DNA from: Cladosporium sp. IMV 00045
Lineage: Eukaryota; Ascomycota; Dothideomycetes; Cladosporiales; Cladosporiaceae
Assembly: GCA_001931905.2 (NCBI GenBank)
Contig: MSJI02000322.1
Location: 1-48,425 of the forward strand
DNA: 48,425 bases
Direction: 5' to 3'
Shown here piece by piece: positions 10,115 through 18,806 of this stretch (position 1 is its first letter; every line of letters begins with the position of its first letter). The position numbers were made by a program, and so were the translations under genes. Below the pieces are notes generated by a model that was not told where the DNA came from, searched no databases, and was given only the letters and a program-made list of their open reading frames with translations.

Positions 10115-10558
10115 TTATTTTAGCGCTATTGGGTGGGATTTTGTTGTTGTTGTTCGCGTGCTCAGCGTTTGAAAAGATATGGGCGGATAGCTTGCGTGAT
10201 ACTTGCTTGCAGACTCTATAGCTTTAGGTATAGCAAATGAAAGTTCAGCGCTTTCATGCGTCGATTCGTCGTCGATCACGAAGAACTCCTGTTGCCCTCC
10301 AGCCCCAACTATAAAAGAGATGACAGTCCATCCGTGGCCCCGAACAACTCCGTCAAGTAGGTTATACGAAGACGCCTCAGCTATTGCCCTCGATGCTTCA
10401 TTTGAATCAAAGGATCGCGGACCGTCTGCATCTGAAAGGTGATGTCGAGATCGTCGCCAAGATCCGTCGTGTTCTCGACCAATGTCAACCAGCGTTTTGA
10501 GGTCGGCGCTACATACATGACATCTTCCGAGTCCGTAGAAGATCTTGCACCGTCGCAT
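10115..10558 (-). CDS. Hypothetical protein, doubtful
   Basis: Open frame of 147 codons starting MRRCKIFYGLGRCHVC and ending KSHPIALK. No family, signal peptide or membrane segment recognised. It is tail-to-tail with the CDF gene. In favour: length is unusual for non-coding DNA and stretches such as TVISFIVGAGGQQEFFVIDDE look protein-like. Against: the opposite strand has competing frames of similar quality, and the C-terminal part is Thr/Ser-rich simple sequence. It may be a chance frame. Confidence 0.22.
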   Translation of the reverse strand: MRRCKIFYGLGRCHVCSADLKTLVDIGREHDGSWRRSRHHLSDADGPRSFDSNEASRAIAEASSYNLLDGVVRGHGWTVISFIVGAGGQQEFFVIDDESTHESAELSFAIPKAIESASKYHASYPPISFQTLSTRTTTTKSHPIALK

Positions 10559-10783
10559 TCTCCAACCCCAGACTAAGGTACGACTGGCTTTACTCTAGTC
10601 GCATCCTACGCGCTAATAATCAGGGCATATCGTTGAATGAGATGCACATCGACGTCGCTTCAAGCTTTCCAGTTCAGCTCTTCGAGTTTAGGCTTCGACA
10701 GCTTTCAGAGCTGAACGATCCAGCAGGCATCATAAGCTACACTGTGTCTAAAGATCCTGGAAGCCAATCGATCCTGCTACTCT
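10537..10783 (+). CDS. Possible 3' exons of a small unrecognised gene
   Basis: A plus-strand splice candidate joins 10537-10575 (KILHRRILQPQTK) to 10622-10783 (GISLNEMHIDVASSFPVQ onward, ending SQSILLL-stop). The intron 10576-10621 starts GTACGACTGG and ends GCTAATAATCAG, with a branch-like CTAAT. Only this phase stays open through the second exon. Upstream exons cannot be fixed: a TAG just before 10537 must be an acceptor or a stop. No family recognised. Confidence 0.22.
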
Positions 10784-11122
10784 GATGTGATTGGACTGGA
10801 CGACCTTATATACTCTCGTGAGCTTAATGTGCCACGCTTGCGCCTCATGCATCTCATTGAAACAACTGCTTTTCCAAGATGATTGCATGTACATAGCACA
10901 TACTTTGGACACGACAGTCGTGTTGCATTGGAATCGATTCTGCTGTGACGAGCGATGAATGTATATCCGGTAACAATGCATATGAAACCACTGCGAACGC
11001 ATGCCCCGTTGGAAAAAGTCGCTACAACACTCGGCAGCTTCTCAGCAGCAAGACATTGTCCCAACCAACATCATCTAGTTATCACTTCTCATCAAACAGT
11101 CCTCCAGAGCTTCATAACAATC

Positions 11123-11639
11123 ATGCAGCTGACCACCATTTTCGCTATCCTGTTGGCTGCTTTTCCCTCATCCTATGCCACACCTGTAAGCCTTTCATAC
11201 AGCCATTCCAATCACATATTCAATCAAGCTAAACTCATCAACACAGAAAATCAGACCCCACCACGACAAAAAGCAATGCCCCAACAACCAAGTCACTTTC
11301 AAGAAAGACAAGCACACCTACTGCTGTCCTGGCAAAGTCTCCGGCGAGATTGACAACGCCTACTGCTGCGTCGGCGCTGCAGATGTCAGCGCGTCGAGCA
11401 CAGTGTCCCAGACTTGCAGCACGACCATACACTTGACCGAGTCGAAGTACAGCAGTCTGGCTCAAGCTGCAGCCACAAGTCTTTCGTCTGCGAGATCGAC
11501 CGAGAGTATGGGAGCGCAGTCTCAGACGACAATTGCTTCGTCGACTTCGAAAGCTGCTGCTGCTGCAGCTGCTGTGGTCACTGGTGGGCCAATGGCAGGG
11601 GCGCTGATGGCTGTTGGAGGGCTGGTGTTGGCGCTGTAG
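11123..11639 (+). CDS. Small cysteine-rich secreted protein with GPI-anchor-like tail
   Basis: Two exons, 11123-11185 and 11247-11639, with a 61-base intron (GTAAG...AAGCTAAAC...ACACAG). Product 151 residues. Residues 1-19 or so (MQLTTIFAILLAAFPSSYA) are a classic signal peptide. The mature N-terminal part has six Cys within about 55 residues in the order C, CC, CC, C (QCPNNQ, TYCCPGK, AYCCVGA, SQTCSTT). A Ser/Ala/Thr-rich spacer follows, then a hydrophobic Ala/Gly C-terminus (TGGPMAGALMAVGGLVLAL) ending without charged residues, as expected of a GPI-anchor signal. So the protein is probably a wall- or membrane-anchored surface protein. I do not recognise a named family. Size, Cys content and position at the edge of the AT-rich block fit the profile of fungal effectors, but function is unproven. 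Confidence 0.8.
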
Positions 11640-12977
11640 AAATCTTGCAGTGACCTGGTGCTAGTTCCAGTTATGAGACGCTTTGCTTAGTTATCACTGA
11701 TTAGCTGTTGACAACTGATTGATCACACTTACTAAGCAATTTCAGAACATTACAAAGATCTTGAACAGTTGATATATATCATTAACTTAGTTTGATCAAG
11801 CCAAAGTTTAAAAGAAATGATCAAGCTAATGAAATATTCAGCTTATAAGTTATCTTTGTGAACTCACAAGCTATGTCTCCACAATCCCATTATCACTATG
11901 GAACAAAGAAGTCAGAATCCTGGGCAAAATGAGTGACAGAAATTGCAAAGTCCAATACATGTGTCAATCGAGTTACTGATCAGCATGCAATTAGCAGCTG
12001 CAGTTGCTGTGAGTTTAGCTGACTTACAGCAGGCAGTTGCAACTTGAAGATCTCAGTAAAATTGAAATTAGCATAATTGCTTTTATGTTTGCTCAGAACT
12101 TGGTGGCTTCTTTTTCAAATAACATTGCGCCTAAAAAGGCAGGTCACTTGCAGACTAATTTGTAGTAGCTTGTATTATGCATTAACTAAATAAATCTTTA
12201 CTTCTACTAGTAAATTGAATGAAGTTATCATGAGTCACATCTGCAGAGAATGGCTTGTGACTTGCTTTGCTGGGTGACTTCTGATTATGAGAAGAATTTG
12301 ATCAATTTGGTAGATGTTATAAATGCCAACATAACTCAAAATCAGTACCAACAGTGTTTTTGATCGATTTGGCGCATATGAATGCTGATGTGACTCAAAG
12401 TCAGTTGTACAAATGCTGTGAGTCAAATGAAATGAAATGATATGAAATTTGAATTGTGTCTTGAGCACCAAATGCCAATATATGTCACAGCCTGGAATGA
12501 TCTCACTTGCATACAGATAGCTAGATTGAAACCGTCTTGGAGCCATTCTTCATATTGCCCATGCCTTGCAAGCATGAGTCTAATGTGTCTAAGCTCAAGT
12601 GTTGCAATGTGCTTTGCTCTAGATCTTATCGCTTGATACGAAATAGCAGAAGTATCATGAAGCTAAGAAGTGATATGCCCCTTAAAGTGAAGGCTTACAA
12701 TGCGCTTAACAATGAGATTGAACAAGAAGTGCAGTATGACATGATCAGACTGGAACATCTGCAAGCACTATTCAAGTATTCTGCTTGACTTTCTGTAAGC
12801 AGCAATAGATGATCAGACTGACTCAACTGTCTTTGGGCTCTTACTTACTTATTGATAACATTTTTGTCAGAGACTTGATGACAACAATGCTTAACATTCA
12901 GAATGTTGCAAATCTTTGTTGGATCATTTGAAGGAGTTGATTAGAGTCATGTCAATCATGCTTATGCTCTAGGTTGC

Positions 12978-13103
12978 GCCAAACTTCAAGTTGCTCATGT
13001 CAAGTTTCTATGAAATGTTGATCATGAATCTCTGAGCCAAACTTCGGGCTGTTCATGTTTAGCTAAATTATTGTGAAATGATGATGATATATCTCAAAAT
13101 GAG
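12978..13103. repeat. Imperfect tandem repeat, about 60-base unit
   Basis: Two units, both starting GCCAAACTTC and sharing CTCATGT/TTCATGT, a GTGAAATG/TATGAAATG block and a terminal ATGA. They are clearly diverged. They lie inside the AT-rich block. Confidence 0.5.
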
Positions 13104-16100
13104 AAGTGCTACTCAGTCTGCAGCATGAATCTATGAGCAAATGAGAAAATCTTTATTTGTGTTGCTTTGCAAATTGCTTTATCAGTGCTTAGTCTTTTGC
13201 ATTGTGACTAGAGATTCTGATCTCTGGATTGATCTGCTCATTTGTCGATACAAGCACTTGTAGCTACTGTTTCTGTAGATCGCGTACACTTCATATTTTA
13301 TTGATTAATCCCAAATGCCAATGCATATTTCCAAGAGTTGAAAACTGTGTGCTATTATTGAAACAATTCGACTACAGCCTCACTTTCAAACATCAAAAGC
13401 AGTTTTTATCAAAAGGAAGAATGATGTGAAGTGCAAGTGCATGTTTCCACATTCTGATGCAAACAGAACTTTTCTAACTTCAAGTTTATGTTATAGCTGT
13501 ATCACAGAGCTAAAATGTTCAAAATCCAGATGCATTTCAATCATGTAATTCGCTACTAGCTGTAGCTAGGGGGTTTGAATAATAAGATCAAAACCAATTG
13601 AGCTAATTTTGATTCAAAAATTGATCAAACACCCAAGTACAAGCCTAGCTCAGACAAGTCTGCTTGAATCAAACATCTGTAATTTTGTCTTTGAATACAT
13701 TCTGATCAAGAATGTGCATAATACATGCACAAAGGTAAGTCAATTGCAAGAAAAAAAAACTCAATGAGTCTGATAGAAATTGGATCTAAGCTTTTCGTGC
13801 TTGTTATGCATTAGCTGAGCTAGGAATCATCTCATTAGTGTATTTAAACTTGTCTCTGCAATAATCATCTGCAGTAATCCAGCTAACAGTATAGCTACAT
13901 ATAGCTTTCATTAACTAGACAACTCTGATCTATTCAATTTTGAAATGCTCAGAACATTGAATATGTTATGTCAGAATAACTGAAGTAGTTATTCACAAGT
14001 CAATACTGATAATTGGTTTTAAGGAAATGAAGGCGGTACTAGCAGCTTAATTGGCAACTGTCTTAGTGACTGCAATGGGATAATGTTAGTGAAGCTAATT
14101 AGATAGCGACTAGTTGTCTTGGAAGCTTTAACAATATAGAAAGATCTTCTATGCTTTTAGATATTGGAGAACTATATTTGTTGAAATCATCATGTCAGCT
14201 AAGATCTACTAAGCTATTTTAACATATAAATAGAACATCAGGTGTTCTAGATACTAAGTGAAAGATCTGATTTAGATGTGATCAATGATAGCTATATCAT
14301 TTAAATAGTTTTACTCGAGTTAGCAGATTATGTTTGTCAGATTTGGAATGCAGTTGACAATTTTGTTAATCAGCTGATTGAACATTCAGTTCAGTAGAGG
14401 TATTTTGCTGCCTGTTTGGCGCCCCAAGATCCCATTTTCAACAAGTCAATTGACCCCACTTGACTTTGATTTCCAGCTCTCTGTCAGAAGCATCTTGTTT
14501 CTAAAGCTACACAACCTGTGGCCAGATATACAAGTTGCAGACTGCACTATAGCATCAAAATCGACAGTTACTCTTTCTCAGTTCAGGCAGTCTCGTGGGG
14601 AGATTCCCCTGTTGATAGCTGGCTCTACTGGTTGCCAATCAGTCTGAAATCTTAGTGCGATCCACAAGCTATTGATGGTGGGGCGCAAAAAGACAATTAA
14701 TACTTCTTGTCAACTATAACTTACGTTTATGCCAATAGAATGGAATAACTTGTTTTTAGCTGACTAGATGGAAGAGCGTCTCAGATTCATTCCTGCTCTT
14801 TTGGTCCTCTAGGAACATCGATGATATGGGGCAAAAAAGCTTCTAGCAACAATGCTAAGACAAGCTGACTGCAAAGCGCCTGCGCGTTCCATCTATGCTT
14901 GTGAAGCTTTGCGCTATCAATTTGCTTATAGCAAATTCCCTTAGCTGCTCAGCAAATTTGCTAGCTAGCACTCACTTTTAATGAAAAATACTGGTGCTTG
15001 AGAACTGCATATAAACATAACTCAACTTGATCACAACGCCTGGCCCCTCTATCAGTGCTTTATTGAAGCTCTACATGACTTTTTGATTGAGAAGTAACAA
15101 AGCCAGACATTTCAGAGTACTTGAGCAAGCTTGTTGTTTGAATTATGACACACCAGCTGAGAACACATTGTTACTGATTTATAAGGTATTAGTAGCTTAA
15201 CATGATCTGCACAACTCTTGTTGATAGTTATAAAATTCTTTTGCTGCTCTTTTGCGCTTACTATTGACTTATTTAGCAAGCTGATCAGCCTTAAGCTAAT
15301 TTCAATTAACTTATGAACCAACTTTGAAGAGCAGCATGACTTGGATTATTTGTGAGACTAAGTTATATTGTTATGATCAATTCAGCAACTCTTGAATAAG
15401 ACACCAATCTGAGTTTTAATTTGACTTGATTATATGCACAATTTTCAAGCAACAACATAATCTTTCTTCTTGATCAAAAATTTAACTCAGTATTCTATAT
15501 GTAAGTTGATAGAGTAACTTACCTTGGCAATCTGAAAGTATGTTCCCCAGCTTATAACCAAATGAGGTCAGACCAAGTTGAAACTGCTAGGAGTGGCAAT
15601 CATGCTCAGTCATGTTGGAGTACTTACACTCAATGGTCATCAAGCATTATCATATTTTCTTTGCAATAGTCAAAAGATTAATTTACATGGGTTGAGTTTG
15701 ATCCAATAATATCGAACTGATCTGATTACATGTCATTACATGATCAGTTTGCTCTATTGGTCAAATCAATGTTCATTGATACTTCTTCAGGTCGCAATGA
15801 GCTGGCTTGTTCAAAAACTGCATGATTCTGAAATGCTACTTTTATTCTATTTTCGATACTGGCATTGCCATCAGAGGATTTCATGTCTTTGATATTTGTA
15901 GTAAGCTCGACATGCGAATGGCATGCGCCTGATATTGAGCACAAATGTCAGAGTTCTGCTATTTCGCAAGTCTTGATAGCAGACTTTTGCAGAAAGGGCA
16001 TTTCATTCAAAGTTGAGATGACATTGAGCTCTATGAAGCTTAAACTCTAGGCAAATCATGTGATCAATTATCCATATCAGTTAACGCAATGGTGATCAGC

Positions 16101-16436
16101 TTTCACTTCAATCAATGAACATATCACCCAGTTTGCAAATGCCACTGCTCATGCAAACTGATCACAAGCAAACATGCACAGACACTTCGAGTTTTAATGT
16201 ACCAGGGGTGCATTGCAAGTGGCTGCGTGTCACATGCTCATATATAATCAGACTGATCAGCTTTTGTGGTCTGGCTAGCTTCTTTTGCGACGCTAATTTG
16301 ATGTGACGCTACTTTGAAAGAACAATCACTCAAATAAGTTGATTTGAGTTGATAACCCATGACGCTATGATGTGTCAAGTTGAGTTACATCGCTCGACAT
16401 CTGATCAGTTGTGACATAGTCACACTTCTCAGGTGC

Positions 16437-16463
16437 TTTTTTTTTTTTTTTTTTTTTTTTTTT
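16437..16463. repeat. Poly-T tract, 27 bases
   Basis: Uninterrupted run of T, equal to poly-A on the minus strand. It may be a simple homopolymer or the tail of a decayed retroposed sequence on the minus strand; no element could be delimited next to it. Confidence 0.85.
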
Positions 16464-16582
16464 GTTCTTTAATTTTCAGTGTAAAAGCCTATTCTGCTTT
16501 TTGATGCTGATGCATGCATGACAGCATCTTGTTTACAAGCAAGTCGACAAATCTCATTTGATCAGTCTTGCTATTGGCATGA

Positions 16583-18053
16583 GACAGAATGAGCACAGTG
16601 GCAAGATTCATGCTTCCTGAATGTAAAAAATCCCCCTTTGAGATGCATGCATTCGACAATTGTGATTGTTTGTCTCACAGAGAAAAACAGTCGCGAAAAT
16701 AGGAAGAAGCAGAGCAGAGTTTGGCAGCTTTGACAGCTCAAACAAGCATGCTATGAATCTGGTGGGAAGTCCAGCTCCGCCACACGACGCTCTTCACAAT
16801 GAGCCGCATAGCTTGAGTGAGAACTCAGCAGCTGGTGCACCACGAACGATGTACGCTGGCGACCGGAACGTAGCAAAAGCAGCTAAGCTGCACGTGATTT
16901 CGAGACAAGACGCGTAAGTTGCGGCCAAAGCTCTGGATCAAATCGTCAAGGATCTTGCCAAAAATAGATGGTGATATCAAATGATTTAGTCTGCCTGAAA
17001 AAAACGACTTGCAATGCCATTCCAACACTTGATGAGAAGAACAGAGATACTACAACAAAAGAATCTAGCGTGTAAACTTATGAACAATGATGCATGCGTG
17101 CTTCGAGTCTGCTTGCAGACACGATTTGTACAAATTTCAAGGAGAGAAAAACAAGAAAATCTGGAAAGACTCCACCGACACCGCGCGTAAAATCGCTAAC
17201 CCAAGTAAAAACGTTGACGCGACTTTAAAAACATTGTTGACATTCTCCTTTTCTGAAAGGTTTGTTTGTGCATCCACACCCGTTTATCTAGCTTGTCCGT
17301 AGTTGTATACGTCGGGTAATCTAGGATGCCTCTCCTCGGACTGGTCTCTGTAGCCCATGCTGGCCGCGCTGTTGACCAGGCGGTCAGAACTGTGATCGCG
17401 GTAGTGCTCGGTCGGGCGGCTCAAGCTGCGGCCGAAGTGGCTATCGCCAGAGGGCGATTCGGGTCTGTGTGGCACAGGGTCGTACTGGCCCTTATTGTCC
17501 CTGCTTGCGGCGAAAGGCGAGTCGGACACGATGGGGGCCTTGTAGGCAGTGTTCTTCTGGGCCATGTCGTCCATGAGAAGCGAGTTGCGGGCGTCAAGTG
17601 GGGTGAGGTTGTCGAGATCACGAGCGAGTTTTTCCTTCTCGGCCTCCTTGCGGGCTCGACGGTGAGGGTTCTCCTTGATGCAGAAGATCAGAGCGTTGAC
17701 GGCGATCAGGATTGCAAGTACACCGGTCAGGACACTCTGCACCACAATGAGGACAACACCGGTGACGGTCTTGGTGGTGCTGTCGACACCGAGCTCCTCG
17801 ACGAATACCAAAATGCAGATGACTGAGAGCACGCGAACGGTCTGGATGACGCAGTTGATGATGTTGCTGCTCTTCAAGCTGAAGGGGCGAGCCCAGAGCA
17901 GCAAGCAAAGCATAAGCGCTTCGACGATGAGCTGACCGGAAGCCTGGACGAGGCCGTTGCTCTGGGCGCCAGCGATGACGCAGCCGCGGACGAACGCGTA
18001 AATGATGACAGGAATGAAGATCCACCAGTATGACTTCTTGTAGTTGTCGTAGA
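16583..18053 (-). repeat. Segmental duplication, copy A (truncated by gap)
   Basis: Matches copy B at about 20007-21476 in the same orientation. The non-coding flank (16583-17283) is diverged with many indels but keeps long shared blocks such as GAGAAGAACAGAGATACTAC and GATGCATGCGTGCTTCGAGT. The coding part (17284-18053) differs by about 30 substitutions in about 770 bases, nearly all synonymous. The right end is the run of Ns. Confidence 0.9.
17284..18053 (-). CDS. TRP/Flc-like channel, 3' half of a duplicate copy
   Basis: C-terminal 256 residues of a second copy of the gene at 20707-22986; the 5' part is lost in the assembly gap at 18054-18073. It starts at YDNYKKSYWWIFIPV and ends NYGQAR-stop, keeping the last four or so membrane segments and the Arg/Ser-rich cytosolic tail. 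Only five residue differences from copy B were seen (for example KENPHRRAR against KKNPHRQAR, PFAASRD against PFATSRD, DSHFGRS against DSHLGRS), while about thirty bases differ. That excess of silent changes suggests that both copies have been under protein-level selection, so copy A may be complete in the real genome. It is neither frameshifted nor RIP-mutated. Confidence 0.85.
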
Positions 18054-18073
18054 NNNNNNNNNNNNNNNNNNNN
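18054..18073. other. Assembly gap (20 Ns)
   Basis: Run of 20 N. On its left is the Flc-like duplicate, broken in mid-gene; on its right is a transposase fragment, also broken in mid-frame. The true missing sequence must be larger than 20 bases: it should include at least the rest of the channel gene or a break point, and the upstream part of the transposon. Confidence 0.99.
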
Positions 18074-18412
18074 AACACGAGCTTAACGAGACCCGGAGTC
18101 GATTATCGATACGCCGAGAACGTAAGACAGGTAAACGCGTTGCCCTAAAAGGGAAATATGTCCTTAATACGCAGGAAATCCTCGAGGAGGTCGAAAAAGC
18201 CGAAAAAGAGACTTTACGAAAAAAGAAGGGTAAGGGACGTAAATCGCCTACTCCTACGCCTGAAATCGAAGAGGAGATAGAGCTAGATAGTGAGGACGAG
18301 CTTGCTTAATTTCATTTAATTCGAACCATTATTCGTTAAGATATGACGTTTTGAAGTTGAGAAGTTAGTATAGGTGGCTCGCTTCACCGTCTGGCTCGCT
18401 TCCCCGTCGGTG
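18074..18412 (+). mobile_element. pogo/Fot1-like transposon, 3' end (copy 1)
   Basis: From the gap, 18076-18309 reads as an uninterrupted 77-residue tail, HELNETRSRLSIRRERKTGK onward, with the Lys/Glu-rich helix EILEEVEKAEKETLRKKKG and the acidic end EEEIELDSEDELA-stop. This is the usual C-terminus of fungal pogo/Fot1-type DDE transposases. About 65 bases downstream is a terminal-repeat-like element (18375-18408). It is the only transposase piece here without internal stops. It was probably joined to a complete element lying in the gap. Confidence 0.8.
18375..18408. repeat. Transposon terminal repeat made of two 17-base units
   Basis: TGGCTCGCTTCACCGTC followed directly by TGGCTCGCTTCCCCGTC (one mismatch). 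Related 17-base pairs occur in inverted orientation at 18568-18601 and, more decayed, at 18438-18471. Position just outside the transposase tail fits a terminal inverted repeat with a duplicated binding site. Confidence 0.7.
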
Positions 18413-18437
18413 ACGTTAAGTAATAACAATGATAATA

Positions 18438-18471
18438 GGGAAGCAGTCTAGATAAGGAAGTAGTTTATTAG
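18438..18471. repeat. Decayed transposon terminal repeat
   Basis: GGGAAGCAGTCTAGATA plus AGGAAGTAGTTTATTAG. It resembles the pair at 18568-18601, mostly through C-to-T and G-to-A type changes. It lies about 130 bases from that pair in the same orientation, so a third element end was once present here. Confidence 0.55.
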
Positions 18472-18567
18472 CTAATATATATGGGTATTATATAACTTAA
18501 TATACTGACTCTAGTATGAAATCTACTCTAAGTATGATTAAAGCTACTATAAGTAACGTTACTAATA

Positions 18568-18806
18568 GGGAAGCGGCTCAGATAGGGAAGCGGCTCACGA
18601 GTCCCATTATCTTAATTCTAAAAAGTCATATATCTACGAATCATAGTCGAGAGTTGATAAGACTAAGCGAGCTCATCGGCGCTATCTAGCTCTATATCTT
18701 CCTCGATTTCAAACGTAGGGGTAGGCGATTTACCACCCTTACCCTTCTTTTTTCGTAGTGTCTCTTTTTCGGCTTTTTCGACTTCCTTAAGGATTTCCTA
18801 CGTATT
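18568..18806 (-). mobile_element. pogo/Fot1-like transposon, 3' end, inverted (copy 2)
   Basis: Inverted relative to copy 1. It begins with a terminal repeat, GGGAAGCGGCTCAGATA plus GGGAAGCGGCTCACGAG (18568-18601). Then, on the minus strand, 18663-18806 encodes the same transposase tail (ETLRKKKGKGGKSPTPTFE, ending SADELA-stop). It has a CAG-to-TAG stop and other C-to-T/G-to-A differences from copy 1. Homology stops abruptly at about 18806, where unrelated-orientation transposase sequence begins. Confidence 0.75.

Larger units (their letters stand above)
10084..11122. other. Intergenic region with unresolved coding signals
   Basis: About 1 kb between the CDF stop and the small secreted protein start. 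It holds a 147-codon minus-strand frame (10115-10558) and a plus-strand exon-like segment (10622-10783) preceded by a well-formed 46-base intron (10576-10621). The two readings conflict; see the separate entries. Confidence 0.4.
11640..16582. other. Gene-free AT-rich block, CpG-depleted
   Basis: About 4.9 kb with no supported gene on either strand; the longest frames are below 95 codons and look random. Composition differs sharply from the flanks: AT-rich, very few CpG, many TpG and CpA. In 13001-13120, for example, I count one CpG against about sixteen TpG. The hexamer TGATCA occurs about 22 times. It contains a 27-base T run (16437-16463) and a short tandem repeat (12978-13103). It is probably a decayed repeat or isochore-like block, but no transposon proteins can be recognised. 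Confidence 0.75.

Noticed and set aside
11640..16582. Classic RIP as the explanation of the AT-rich block
   Set aside because: RIP lowers CpA/TpG and raises TpA; here CpA and TpG are abundant and CpG is depleted.
16583..18053. Duplicate channel copy as a simple assembly artefact
   Set aside because: About 4% coding divergence, mostly silent, with many flank indels is too much for a collapsed or repeated contig, although divergent haplotypes remain possible.
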